The notes beneath the pieces were generated by a model. The model saw nothing but the letters and a program-made list of their open reading frames with translations. It did not search any database and was not told where the DNA came from. Shown in pieces: positions 43,443 through 52,205 of a stretch of DNA of 64,000 nucleotides (position 1 is its first letter; every line of letters starts with the position of its first letter). The position numbers and the translations under genes are program-made. Origin of the DNA: Cytobacillus sp. S13-E01 (GTDB lineage: Bacteria; Bacillota; Bacilli; Bacillales; Bacillaceae_L); contig NZ_JARFVC010000001.1 in the NCBI RefSeq assembly GCF_029193815.1, positions 310,001-374,000 on the forward strand. Reading direction: 5' to 3'.

Positions 43443-45062
43443 TTAATTTGATGCGTTGACATTAACCTCATCTCTTAGAGCCCTACGTAATATTTTCCCA
43501 ACACTAGTTTTTGGCAGTTGATCTCTGAATTCAACTATAGTCGGTACTCGGTAAGCAGCCATGTTTTCTTTACAAAATGCTTTTACTTCTTCTTCAGTCG
43601 CACTCTTTCCAGACTTTAAGACAACAACAGCTTTTACTGTTTCACCACGATATTTGTCTGGTACGCCAATTACTACAGCTTCTTGAACTGCAGGATGCTC
43701 ATACAAAACTTCTTCAACATCACGAGGGTAAATATTATAACCACCAGCGATAATCATATCCTTTTTCCGATCAACAATATAAAGAAACCCATCTTCATCG
43801 ACACGTGCAATATCGCCAGTGAATAACCAGCCGTCTCGTAATGTGTTAGCTGTTTCTTCAGGCATATTCCAATAACCCTTCATTACCTGAGGACCCTTAA
43901 TGACTACCTCTCCTAGTTCACCAACTTCAACTTCGGTAGTACCAGTAGCCAAGTCTACTATTTTATATTCTGTAGAAGGGAATCCGATTCCAACACTTCC
44001 TGGTTTTCTTGCAGCAAACATCGGATTACAGTGAGTTGTTGGTGCTGCCTCTGATAATCCATATCCTTCAAGGATTTTCGCTCCTGTTTTGCCTTCAAAT
44101 TCACGTAATAGTTCCACAGGCATAGGAGCACTGCCACTGTTGCAAACTCTAATACTATCTATCCCATATTCTTCAGCTTTTGGATGGTTTGTAATAGCTA
44201 CATACATTGTTGGTACTCCTGGGAACGAAGTTGGTTGCTCCCTTTTAATAGTTTGCAACAATTCCTCTAAATCAAAACGTGGCAATAATACGTTACTAGC
44301 ACCACAATATATTGATAGGTTCATCCCTGAAGTCATTCCAAAAACGTGGAATAAAGGAATAACTGTTAAGCATTTATCCTTACCCGGCTCAAATGACTCT
44401 TTAAAAAATTCATAGGATTGTAAAACGTTAGCAACTAAATTACGATGTGTTAGCATTGCTCCTTTTGAACGGCCTGTCGTACCACCTGTATATTGAAGAA
44501 CTGCAAGATCATGTGCAGGGTCAATATCAACTGGTGTAACGTTACCAGTTGCCGAGCGCATGAACTCCTCAAATGATCTGTCAGGAGCGAACCTAGTTTC
44601 TGTCGGCTGTAAACTAACCACAATTACATTTTTCACGTTCGTTTGATCTTGTATTGATTTTAGGCGTGGGTATAGTGCATCAAGAATAACAATTGTTTCT
44701 GCTCCTGAATCTTCCAGAATATATTGTAATTCTCTTTCAACAAGCATCGGATTGACTTGAGTAATAATACCACCAGCCATTAAAGTTCCGAAATATGAAA
44801 TTACATATTGTGGGCAATTAGGTAACATGACAGCGACACGGTCACCTTTTTGGACGCCATTTGCTTGCAATGCTGATGTAAATGCCTGTGATAAGCCAGT
44901 TACTTCAGCATATGTCATTCGTTTGTGATAAAAGATGATTGCTTCATTTTGAGGATACTTAGCAGTAGAATCTAGGAGCATTTGTTGTACAGAGATATTT
45001 GGAATTTCTAATTCCTTTTGAACAGTTTCAGGATAATGCTCTAGCCAATTTTTTTCAGACAT
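43443..45062 (-). CDS. Long-chain fatty acid-CoA ligase-like enzyme
   Basis: 539 residues, ANL superfamily. YTGGTTGRSKGAMLTH P-loop, GYGLSEAAPTTH, GWLFTGDIARVDEDGF and C-terminal KTSVGKILRRALRDE. The GG-T-TGRSKG variant is common in LcfA/FadD-type ligases. It feeds acyl-CoA to the adjoining beta-oxidation enzymes. GGAGG is upstream of the ATG; 102 nt separate it from the upstream SDR gene. Confidence 0.88.
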   Translation of the reverse strand: MSEKNWLEHYPETVQKELEIPNISVQQMLLDSTAKYPQNEAIIFYHKRMTYAEVTGLSQAFTSALQANGVQKGDRVAVMLPNCPQYVISYFGTLMAGGIITQVNPMLVERELQYILEDSGAETIVILDALYPRLKSIQDQTNVKNVIVVSLQPTETRFAPDRSFEEFMRSATGNVTPVDIDPAHDLAVLQYTGGTTGRSKGAMLTHRNLVANVLQSYEFFKESFEPGKDKCLTVIPLFHVFGMTSGMNLSIYCGASNVLLPRFDLEELLQTIKREQPTSFPGVPTMYVAITNHPKAEEYGIDSIRVCNSGSAPMPVELLREFEGKTGAKILEGYGLSEAAPTTHCNPMFAARKPGSVGIGFPSTEYKIVDLATGTTEVEVGELGEVVIKGPQVMKGYWNMPEETANTLRDGWLFTGDIARVDEDGFLYIVDRKKDMIIAGGYNIYPRDVEEVLYEHPAVQEAVVIGVPDKYRGETVKAVVVLKSGKSATEEEVKAFCKENMAAYRVPTIVEFRDQLPKTSVGKILRRALRDEVNVNASN

Positions 45063-45164
45063 GTAAACGCCTCCATTTTTTAGTTTGTTAAAAGGATGAA
45101 AGGTGAATCTACTACTTTATCTATATTACTTTTGCCTCAAGTAAAGAACAATCGTCCATCAATA

Positions 45165-45917
45165 TTAAAAGGTAAGTCCCCCACCGTCCACGTGAATAGT
45201 TGTTCCCGTGATAAAAGATGCATCATCAGAGGCTAAAAATAATACAGCAGCTGCAACTTCTTCAGGTAAACCAATTCTTCCTAGCGCATTTGCTTTTGAG
45301 ATATAAGGCCATTTGCGTTCGTCATTTTTCCACCCGTCGATAATCGCTGTATCGATAATTCCTGGTGCAACTGCATTCACTCTAATATTATTCTTTCCAT
45401 ATTCTAGTGCTGCGTTTTGTGTAAGTAAAACGACACCACCCTTAGAAGCATTGTAAGGAGCCATATATTTTTTCCCTTTGAATCCCAAGAGGCTAGAAGT
45501 ATTGATAATCGATCCTCCCCCGCGCTTTTCAATATGCGGAATTGCATATTTAATTCCTAGAAATACAGCTTTAAGATTTATATCGATAACACTATCCCAT
45601 TCTTCAATCGACAGGTCTGCGATACGCACTTCGGAATTACCAATACCAGCATTGTTAAATAATATATCGATTCCACCAAATTCAGAAACAGTAAAGTTTA
45701 CTAGTTCTTCAACTTCCTTCGGTTGTGCAACATTCGCTTTTATAAATGCGGCCTTACCACCTTCTTCTAAAATCCGATTAACCGTTTCATATCCTTTTTC
45801 TTCGTTTATGTCGGAAACTACTATTTGTGCTCCTTCTTTTGCAAATAGGAGTGCGGTGGCACGGCCGATTCCACCGCCACCACCAGTTACAATTGCAACT
45901 TTCTCCTTCAGTTTCAT
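45165..45917 (-). CDS. Short-chain dehydrogenase/reductase
   Basis: 250 residues from the ATG at 45917 (GGGGGTAG upstream, 4 nt after the thiolase stop; a longer reading would overlap thiolase coding). TGGGGGIG loop, NNAGIG, Ser in NTSSLLG, YNASK catalytic pair, and the C-terminal FITGTTIHVDGGGLTF. FabG/3-hydroxyacyl-CoA-dehydrogenase-like. Substrate not readable. Confidence 0.84.
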   Translation of the reverse strand: MKLKEKVAIVTGGGGGIGRATALLFAKEGAQIVVSDINEEKGYETVNRILEEGGKAAFIKANVAQPKEVEELVNFTVSEFGGIDILFNNAGIGNSEVRIADLSIEEWDSVIDINLKAVFLGIKYAIPHIEKRGGGSIINTSSLLGFKGKKYMAPYNASKGGVVLLTQNAALEYGKNNIRVNAVAPGIIDTAIIDGWKNDERKWPYISKANALGRIGLPEEVAAAVLFLASDDASFITGTTIHVDGGGLTF

Positions 45918-45921
45918 GAGT

Positions 45922-47091
45922 CTACCCCCGCTCAATAATTGTAGCAATTCCTTGGCCTCCGCCAATACAAGCTGTAATTAACGCATACTTACCTTTTCTT
46001 CTTTTGAGTTCGTATACAACTTTCGTCATCAGGATCGCACCAGTTGCTCCAAGCGGATGTCCATGGGCAATCGCGCCACCATTAACATTTAGTTTACTAG
46101 AATCAAATTTCAACTCACGGTCACAAGCAATTACTTGTGCAGCAAAGGCTTCGTTTAATTCAATTAAATCCATTTGATCAAGGGTCAGTCCTGCTTTTTC
46201 TAATACCTTTTTAATCGCTGGTACTGGGCCTATTCCCATGATTGAAGGGTCAACACCTGCAACTGCATAATTTCTGATTGTAGCTAAAGGCTCTAGTCCT
46301 AATTCTTCAGCCTTCTCTCTTGACATAATCACGAGAGCAGCTGCCGCATCATTTAAACCTGAACTACTTCCTGCAGTTATCGTTCCATCTTGTAAAAAGG
46401 CCGGTCGAAGCTTCGCCAGTCCCTCCAATGTCGTTTCAGGACGAGGATGCTCATCTGTATCAATTATAATTGGATCGCCTTTACGAACAGGTATCGTAAC
46501 CGGGACAATTTGCTCTTCAAAGAAATTTTCTTTCATTGCATTTGCCATCTTCTGTTGGCTATTAAATGCAAATTCATCTTGTTCTTTGCGTGATATATTG
46601 TATTTTTTCACTAGATTTTCTGCTGTAATTCCCATTGGTGGATCACCGATTTCTTTAGGTGAGAGTCTTGATTTTTTAAAAGTAGGTGGCATCACACTGT
46701 ATGGTTTGCTAGGTTTATCCATTAAATATGGTGCGCGTGACATGCTTTCTGTTCCACCGGCGATGAAGACATCACCATCCCCTGCACGAATAGCCTGGGC
46801 CGCTAAATTAACAGCATTAATACCTGACCCACATTGGCGATCAATGGTTATACCAGGTATTTCTATAGAAAGTCCTGTTTGTAATGCTGTTAGACGGGCA
46901 ATATTGCCTCCACCACTTAACACATTGCCTAGGATTACATCGTCAACCATTTCAGCTGTTACATTTGCGCGTTCCATTGCCTCTTTAATAACAATTGCCC
47001 CAAATTGATGAGCTTCTAGTTCAGCTAGCAATCCACCTTGTCTCCCAATTGGTGTTCTAACAGCTGATACAATAACAGCATCTCGTTTCAT
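45922..47091 (-). CDS. fadA: Acetyl-CoA acyltransferase (thiolase)
   Basis: 389 residues. Catalytic Cys in DRQCGSGINA (C87), His in GGAIAHGHPLGATG and second Cys in ACIGGGQG, the full thiolase triad. SRAPY and GxxP loops also fit degradative thiolases. Cleaves 3-ketoacyl-CoA to acetyl-CoA and a shortened acyl-CoA (or propionyl-CoA with odd-chain substrates). The degradative label rests on operon context. Confidence 0.9.
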   Translation of the reverse strand: MKRDAVIVSAVRTPIGRQGGLLAELEAHQFGAIVIKEAMERANVTAEMVDDVILGNVLSGGGNIARLTALQTGLSIEIPGITIDRQCGSGINAVNLAAQAIRAGDGDVFIAGGTESMSRAPYLMDKPSKPYSVMPPTFKKSRLSPKEIGDPPMGITAENLVKKYNISRKEQDEFAFNSQQKMANAMKENFFEEQIVPVTIPVRKGDPIIIDTDEHPRPETTLEGLAKLRPAFLQDGTITAGSSSGLNDAAAALVIMSREKAEELGLEPLATIRNYAVAGVDPSIMGIGPVPAIKKVLEKAGLTLDQMDLIELNEAFAAQVIACDRELKFDSSKLNVNGGAIAHGHPLGATGAILMTKVVYELKRRKGKYALITACIGGGQGIATIIERG

Positions 47092-47125
47092 CAGTAATTC
47101 CTCCTTTTTCTAGCAAACTACGAAG

Positions 47126-47899
47126 TTACATCGCGTGTGTTCCGCCGTCAACAATCAATGTATCACCAGTCACAAAATCTGAAGCCTTCGATGCTAAAAA
47201 CAACGCCGCACCCTTTAGGTCTGTGTCAGAACCAAATTTGTTTAATGGAGTTGTTGCTAAAATATGATCTTTGCCTCTTTCGATCAGTACCTTTGACATT
47301 TTCGTTGGGAAAAACCCTGGGGCAATTGCATTAACATTGATATTATGTTTACCCCACTTAACCGCCAGGTCCTTTGTAAAAGTAATGACTGCCCCTTTAC
47401 TTGTGTTATAGGCAATTGTATCCATGAATCTAGGATCTGTTCCGCCTAAACCAGCAACAGATGCAATGTTAATGATTTTCCCACTGTTTTGTTCAATCAT
47501 TACCTTTCCAACCGCTTGACTCATTAAAAACGCCCCCGTTACATTAACCTCCATTACTTTATGCCACGCCTCTAGTGGCATTTCAGTTACTGGTGATGAC
47601 CACGTTGCACCACTGTTATTTACTAAAACATCTATCCTTCCAAACTCATTTACAGTTTCTTCTACAACCATTTTAACATTTTCTGGATTTGTAACATCAC
47701 ACTTTAAAGCAAGTGATTTTACACCCAATTCCAGTAATCTATTACTTACTTCTTGGCAGGCTTCTAGTTTTCTAGAACAAACAACAACATTTGCACCTGC
47801 TTCTGCAAAACCTACTGCGATTTGTTCTCCTAATCCTCTTCCACCACCTGTTACAATTGCGGTTTTCCCTTTTAAACTAAATAACTCAAGTACATGCAT
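47126..47899 (-). CDS. Short-chain dehydrogenase/reductase
   Basis: 257 residues. TGGGRGLG loop, NNSGATW, Ser in NIASVAGLGG, YNTSK catalytic pair, PGFFPTKM and C-terminal FVTGDTLIVDGGTHAM. Similar to gluconate 5-dehydrogenase/FabG-like SDRs. Located between thiolase and the ACAD11-like gene. In the Pseudomonas levulinate pathway an SDR (LvaD) reduces the 4-keto group; this enzyme or its paralogues could do the same. Inference only. Confidence 0.84.
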   Translation of the reverse strand: MHVLELFSLKGKTAIVTGGGRGLGEQIAVGFAEAGANVVVCSRKLEACQEVSNRLLELGVKSLALKCDVTNPENVKMVVEETVNEFGRIDVLVNNSGATWSSPVTEMPLEAWHKVMEVNVTGAFLMSQAVGKVMIEQNSGKIINIASVAGLGGTDPRFMDTIAYNTSKGAVITFTKDLAVKWGKHNINVNAIAPGFFPTKMSKVLIERGKDHILATTPLNKFGSDTDLKGAALFLASKASDFVTGDTLIVDGGTHAM

Positions 47900-47939
47900 A
47901 TTGAAAGGTCTCCTTTTAATCGTATTTTTAGTAGATTCT

Positions 47940-49151
47940 CTACTTTCTATATTTACGAAGCTCTAGCTTTGCCACTTGCGCTTTATGAACCTCATCTGGA
48001 CCATCCGCAATACGTAATGTACGTGCATTCGCCCATTGCGCTGCTAATGTAAAGTCATTGCTTACACCTGCTCCACCAAAAGCTTGAATCGATCTGTCAA
48101 TAACACGTAAAGCCATGCTCGGAGCAACAACTTTTATCATCGCAATTTCAGCTTTTGCTTCTTTGTTTCCAACTGTATCCATCATATATGCAGCTTTTAA
48201 TGTTAATAACCGTGCCTGCTCTATTTCTATTCGAGATTCAGCTATCCACTCTTGAATAACACCCTGACTTGCTAACGGCTTTCCAAATGCGACACGCGTC
48301 TGGACACGTTCACACATTTCTTCAAGAGCTCGTTCAGCCGCACCGATCAATCTCATGCAATGATGAATTCTTCCCGGACCAAGTCTTCCTTGAGCAATTG
48401 CAAAGCCTTTACCTTCTCCCCAAAGAATATTGTCTGCTGGTACTCTAACATTGTCATATGTAATTTCTGCATGACCGTGGGGAGCATGATCATAACCGAA
48501 CACTGGTAATATGCGTTCAATTTTTACACCTGGTGTGTCAAGTGGAACTAATATCATTGCTTGCTGCTCATGCTTTGGCGCTTCTGGGTCGGTCTTACCC
48601 ATTACAATCGCGATTTTACAACGAGGATCTCCAGCACCAGATGACCACCATTTGCGTCCGTTTACGACATATTCATCTCCATCCCGGATGATACTTGATT
48701 CAATATTTGTTGCATCAGCTGAAGCTACATCAGGCTCAGTCATTGAAAAGCAAGACCTAATCTCACCAGCCAAAAGTGGTTTTAGCCACTTGTCTTTTTG
48801 TTGCTCTGTTCCGTAGCGTACAAGCACTTCCATATTCCCAGTGTCAGGTGCATTGCAATTAAATACTTCTGGACCGATTAATGAACGTCCCATGATTTCA
48901 CATAGCGGAGCATACTCAGTATTAGTCAAACCTGCACCTAGCTCACTTTCAGGTAAAAACAAATTCCATAGACCTTGAGCCTTCGCTTTCTCTTTAAGCT
49001 CTTCCATGATTGGTGGAACTTCTGACCACCGATTTTCTTGCTTATTTAATTGTTCTTCATATAATCGTTCATTTGGATAAACGTACTCGTTCATGAAAGC
49101 GTTTACTCTTTGTTGTAGCGTGGCAACCTTTTCTGAATATGAAAAGTTCAT
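47940..49151 (-). CDS. ACAD11-like acyl-CoA dehydrogenase
   Basis: 403 residues from the ATG at 49151 (GGGGG 8 nt upstream; an ATG 15 nt earlier lacks a ribosome site). [60 protein letters not shown] and [11 protein letters not shown] match the ACAD domain of animal ACAD10/ACAD11 and LvaC rather than FadE. First gene of the second operon, behind a TetR-type palindrome. In ACAD11 an APH kinase domain is fused N-terminally; here a matching kinase is a separate gene at 39341. Confidence 0.86.
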   Translation of the reverse strand: MNFSYSEKVATLQQRVNAFMNEYVYPNERLYEEQLNKQENRWSEVPPIMEELKEKAKAQGLWNLFLPESELGAGLTNTEYAPLCEIMGRSLIGPEVFNCNAPDTGNMEVLVRYGTEQQKDKWLKPLLAGEIRSCFSMTEPDVASADATNIESSIIRDGDEYVVNGRKWWSSGAGDPRCKIAIVMGKTDPEAPKHEQQAMILVPLDTPGVKIERILPVFGYDHAPHGHAEITYDNVRVPADNILWGEGKGFAIAQGRLGPGRIHHCMRLIGAAERALEEMCERVQTRVAFGKPLASQGVIQEWIAESRIEIEQARLLTLKAAYMMDTVGNKEAKAEIAMIKVVAPSMALRVIDRSIQAFGGAGVSNDFTLAAQWANARTLRIADGPDEVHKAQVAKLELRKYRK

Positions 49152-49183
49152 ATCTTCATCCCCCATTCAGTTACGCCAACCTA

Positions 49184-49201
49184 ACTAACCGGTCGGTATG
49201 T
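49184..49201. promoter_or_regulatory. Putative TetR operator 2
   Basis: ACTAACCGGTCGGTATGT, 18-bp palindrome (AC..ACCG..CGGT..GT), 33 nt before the ACAD11-like start. On the minus strand TTGAAT and TATTAT lie just upstream, so a bound repressor would cover the start of transcription. Confidence 0.68.
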
Positions 49202-49316
49202 ATCCCTATTACTATAATACAACTGTTAGCAGGATATATTCAAGTTTTATTCTAAAAATTCTTATTAATTAATCAATTACACAGGACTTCTGTTCAATAT
49301 AAATTTTGATATTATT

Positions 49317-49341
49317 AAAAGTGAGGATTTCTCCCCACTTT
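49317..49341 (-). terminator. Terminator of the small basic protein gene
   Basis: AAAAGTG..GG / CC..CACTTTT stem, followed on the minus strand by TTTTAATAAT. Confidence 0.65.
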
Positions 49342-49346
49342 TGGAC

Positions 49347-49526
49347 TTACAATCCGCCTTCGTATTTACCATCATTTTTTGGTGCTTTTTCTTTTTTGGC
49401 TTTTTTCTTATGCTTTTGGTTTGCAGCATGACTTCCTAATTCATGACTGAATTCAGAATCAGTTGTTGCCGAATCAAAGCCCTGCTTATTCTTTTGATCT
49501 GCGTCATTTTTTTTATTACGTTTTGC
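49347..49526 (-). CDS. Small basic hydrophilic protein, possibly spore-related
   Basis: 59 residues from the ATG at 49526 (AAGGAG 9 nt upstream). Very rich in Lys, Asn, Asp and Gln, with no hydrophobic core. The central TTDSEFSHELGS has the E-F-x-x-E spacing seen at GPR protease sites of gamma-type small acid-soluble spore proteins. A 42-residue protein at 62288 has the same start (MAK) and an EFAGE motif. The spore link is a guess from composition and this motif. Confidence 0.6.
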   Translation of the reverse strand, partial: AKRNKKNDADQKNKQGFDSATTDSEFSHELGSHAANQKHKKKAKKEKAPKNDGKYEGGL

Positions 49527-49595
49527 CATCTCCAAACACTCCTTTAGATTATCATGCATAAATAGTATCTACAGAGTGAATAGGAAATATTATTA

Positions 49596-50471
49596 TTACT
49601 TATAAAGCTTATACAAAGCTTGAGTTCCGCTATTTTCTTCACCTTTTTCAGCTAATTGATCATATAGGCTTTTTGCAAGTTGTAAACCAGGTGTGTCCAT
49701 ACCCATTGCTTCTGCTTCTTCCAAGGCAATACCCATGTCCTTAATAAAATGTTTAATATAAAAGCCAGGTTCAAAATTATCAGCAATCATCCTCGGAGCT
49801 AGATTACTTAAAGACCAACTACCAGCTGCGCCTGCAGAGATACTTTTTAAGACATTTTCGGGATCAAGTCCCGCTCTTTTTGCATATGCAATGGCTTCAC
49901 TGACACCCATCATATTTGATGCAATCGCAATCTGATTACACATTTTAGTATGTTGACCAGCTCCTGCCCCGCCTTGAAGCACTATATTCGCACCCATCAT
50001 TTCAAAGACTGGTTTACACTCTTCAAAAACAGCCTTATCTCCCCCAACCATAATCGTTAATTTTGCTTCTCTAGCCCCTACATCACCACCAGAAACAGGT
50101 GCATCAAGTGCATAAATGCTGCGAGTCTTTGCTTCTTCGTAAATCCTTTGTGCTAAAGAAGGCTTCGATGTAGTCATATCAATTACATAGGTACCTGTTG
50201 CTGCATGTGCAAGTATTCCGTTTTTTCCTAAATACACTTCTTCAACATCGTTTGGATAACCAACCATAGTGATGATGACATTTGCTGCCTTTGCTACATC
50301 TGTAACAGTATCTTTCCAGCTAGCGCCCTTCTTAATCAATTCCATAGCTTTTTCTTTTGTTCTCGTATATACAACAACAGGGTAGCCTTGACCTAATAGA
50401 TGACCCGCCATGCTATTCCCCATAACACCAGTACCTATGAAACCAATCACTGTATTTTCTTTTGATATCAT
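49596..50471 (-). CDS. ykwC: 3-hydroxyisobutyrate dehydrogenase-family protein, YkwC-like
   Basis: 291 residues from the ATG at 50471, preceded by AGGAGGTG at 7 nt (a longer reading lacks this). NAD-binding GFIGTGVMGNSMAGHLL, the substrate loop DAPVSGGDVGAREAKL, catalytic Lys in GAGQHTKMCNQ and the C-terminal FIKDMGIALEEAE define the beta-hydroxyacid dehydrogenase family; the wording closely follows B. subtilis YkwC, a neighbour of kinA there. Substrate unknown. It sits 63 nt downstream of an SDR gene on the same strand. Confidence 0.85.
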   Translation of the reverse strand: MISKENTVIGFIGTGVMGNSMAGHLLGQGYPVVVYTRTKEKAMELIKKGASWKDTVTDVAKAANVIITMVGYPNDVEEVYLGKNGILAHAATGTYVIDMTTSKPSLAQRIYEEAKTRSIYALDAPVSGGDVGAREAKLTIMVGGDKAVFEECKPVFEMMGANIVLQGGAGAGQHTKMCNQIAIASNMMGVSEAIAYAKRAGLDPENVLKSISAGAAGSWSLSNLAPRMIADNFEPGFYIKHFIKDMGIALEEAEAMGMDTPGLQLAKSLYDQLAEKGEENSGTQALYKLYK

Positions 50472-50534
50472 AATAATTACACCTCCTGTACTCCTAATTT
50501 TTAAAATAAGCTTTTCTATCAGGGTTTTCACTTA

Positions 50535-51320
50535 CTATATCGACTTAACCATACCACCATCTACTAAATATGAGTTACCAGTCATATATGTATTTGCACC
50601 AGACAGGAAGAATGTTACCACCTTAGCAAATTCCTCAGGTTCACCATAACGGCCTAGCGGAATATTTTGTTTCATTTTTACTTCTATATCTGCTTTTGTC
50701 ACACCTTGCTTGTCAGCATTAACTTGATCTAAGAAAGCCACTCTGTCTGTTGCAATGCGTCCCGGTGCAACTGTATTGATCAGAATATTATCTGGTCCAA
50801 GTTCAGAGGCTAATGTTTTGGTTAAACCGACAATACCTAAGCGAAATGTATTAGATAATAACAATCCAGGTATTGGTTCTTTTATCGACGAAGATGCTAT
50901 GTTTACAATCTTGCCACCTTGTTTACGTAAATATGGTAAGGTTTCGCGGATTACTCTTATATAACTTAGCAAGTTCAACTCAAATGCTTGCTGCCATTGT
51001 TCATCTGATAATGAATCAAATGTTCCCGCTTGAGGACCACCTGCATTATTTACTAAGACATCAATTCCTCCGAATTCTACTACAGTCTTATCGACTACAT
51101 TCTTAATATCTTCTAATTTTGTAATATCAGCTTGAAAAAAGGATACCTTTCCTTTTCCAATTTGTAAAAGCTCTTGCTGAACACTTTCTAGCTTTTCAGC
51201 ATTACGGCTAGTGAGCATGACATTTGTACCCTCTTCTACTAATTGTTTTGCAATTGCTTTACCTAGACCTTGACTAGATGCAATAACAAGTGCAGTCTTA
51301 CCATTTAATTGTAAGTCCAT
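50535..51320 (-). CDS. SDR-family protein lacking the YxxxK catalytic pair
   Basis: 261 residues. Rossmann loop ASSQGLGKA, NNAGGPQ and Ser in NIASSSIKE are present. However, the Tyr-x3-Lys motif is replaced by LSNTFRLGIVGLTKTL, with Asn/Thr and Arg at the expected places. SDR proteins with this S-N-x-x-R pattern form a known divergent branch; activity may differ or be lost. PGRIATDR and YMTGNSYLVDGGMV keep the fold. GGGGTGA precedes the ATG. Confidence 0.8.
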   Translation of the reverse strand: MDLQLNGKTALVIASSQGLGKAIAKQLVEEGTNVMLTSRNAEKLESVQQELLQIGKGKVSFFQADITKLEDIKNVVDKTVVEFGGIDVLVNNAGGPQAGTFDSLSDEQWQQAFELNLLSYIRVIRETLPYLRKQGGKIVNIASSSIKEPIPGLLLSNTFRLGIVGLTKTLASELGPDNILINTVAPGRIATDRVAFLDQVNADKQGVTKADIEVKMKQNIPLGRYGEPEEFAKVVTFFLSGANTYMTGNSYLVDGGMVKSI

Positions 51321-51396
51321 CTAAATCACCCCATAAATAATAATATAATACCAACTATCATTATACTGATAATTGTGAAATATATCATTAAATTTG

Positions 51397-51432
51397 AAAA
51401 GGGTATCAGATAATTTCCTGACACCCTTTTCC
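51397..51432. terminator. Terminator of the 75-residue protein gene
   Basis: AAAAGGGT-x-TCAG / CTGA-x-ACCCTTTT (51397-51409 with 51418-51430), T-rich on either strand. Confidence 0.8.
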
Positions 51433-51660
51433 TTATTTTTCTTCCCCTTCAAAAATTTTAATGAATTTGTCCATTTCCTTATTAACTTTCGGCTTTATAT
51501 GAAAAGGATTTTGTGGTTGAACTAAGTTTTCCGGATTTGCGTCTATTTTGACCCCCATTTCATTACCAGCTGATGCTGTTGTGTCATTAATAATACTTTC
51601 ATAACGTTCATCAACATTGAAATCATGCTCATGAAAGTTGTTATTACTTCTTCTTGGCAT
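51433..51660 (-). CDS. Small hydrophilic hypothetical protein
   Basis: 75 residues, probably largely disordered, starting MPRRSNNNFHEHDFNVDERYES and ending KEMDKFIKIFEGEEK. No signal peptide, membrane segment or cysteine. AAGGAGGG precedes the ATG and a strong terminator follows, so the gene looks real. I do not recognise the family. Confidence 0.65.
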   Translation of the reverse strand: MPRRSNNNFHEHDFNVDERYESIINDTTASAGNEMGVKIDANPENLVQPQNPFHIKPKVNKEMDKFIKIFEGEEK

Positions 51661-51873
51661 TTCTTTATCCCTCCTTTTTCTTAAATTTTGCTAATTCATT
51701 CAGTTGTATGTATGTAAACGTAAGAAGAAAAGATGCTTACACTTTTTGGGTGTAGTTACTATTGTAAGCTTAACTATGGGAATAATAAGGATTATTTGTT
51801 CTTACATTAGACTTTATTGTGCTTAGGCAAGTTTTTTGTGGCTTTGATGATTTTTTTTGCTAAAAATAATAAT

Positions 51874-52113
51874 AAAAGCGCAGGGCGCCCGCCTACCTGA
51901 GCGTCGATTAAAACCCGCCACGTCCTGTGGCGAACATCGACATCGGCACATCCTGTGCAAGTCAAGCATAAGACGAGCCGGCTGGAAGGTTGTTCTTTGA
52001 CCTTCCAGACGGATTGGCTTATACCATAGAGCCGATGGCGCCCGGAGCTAGACGTAGATAGACAAAGACACGAAGTTATACACAACCTTACAATTTTATA
52101 AATTCCTAAACAA
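51874..52113 (+). repeat. Family A structured repeat, copy 5 (long form, tail 1)
   Basis: AAAAGCGCAGGGCGCCCGCC head, insert 51895-51963 (ACCCGCCACGTCCTGTGGCG ... GCACATCCTGTGCAAG), CTGGAAGG / CCTTCCAG hairpin, GATGGCGCCCGGAGCTAGAC and tail 1 (GTAGATAGACAAAGAC ... ATAAATTCCTAAAC). It fills the middle of the 51661-52205 gap; no gene is supported there. Confidence 0.88.
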
Positions 52114-52158
52114 CAAAAAAATAGAGTTACTAAATCTTATCAATTTAATACTCTATTT
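52114..52158 (-). terminator. Terminator of the methyltransferase gene
   Basis: Minus strand AAATAGAGT ... ACTCTATTT followed by seven T residues; the loop is about 22 nt. Confidence 0.65.
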
Positions 52159-52205
52159 AACATATCCATTCCGAGTTCGACCTTGATAAAAGTGCCCATC
52201 ATTTT

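Noticed and set aside
51807-52085. 92-codon minus-strand frame
   Set aside because: Lies mostly inside family A copy 5 and recurs with the repeat; not a gene.
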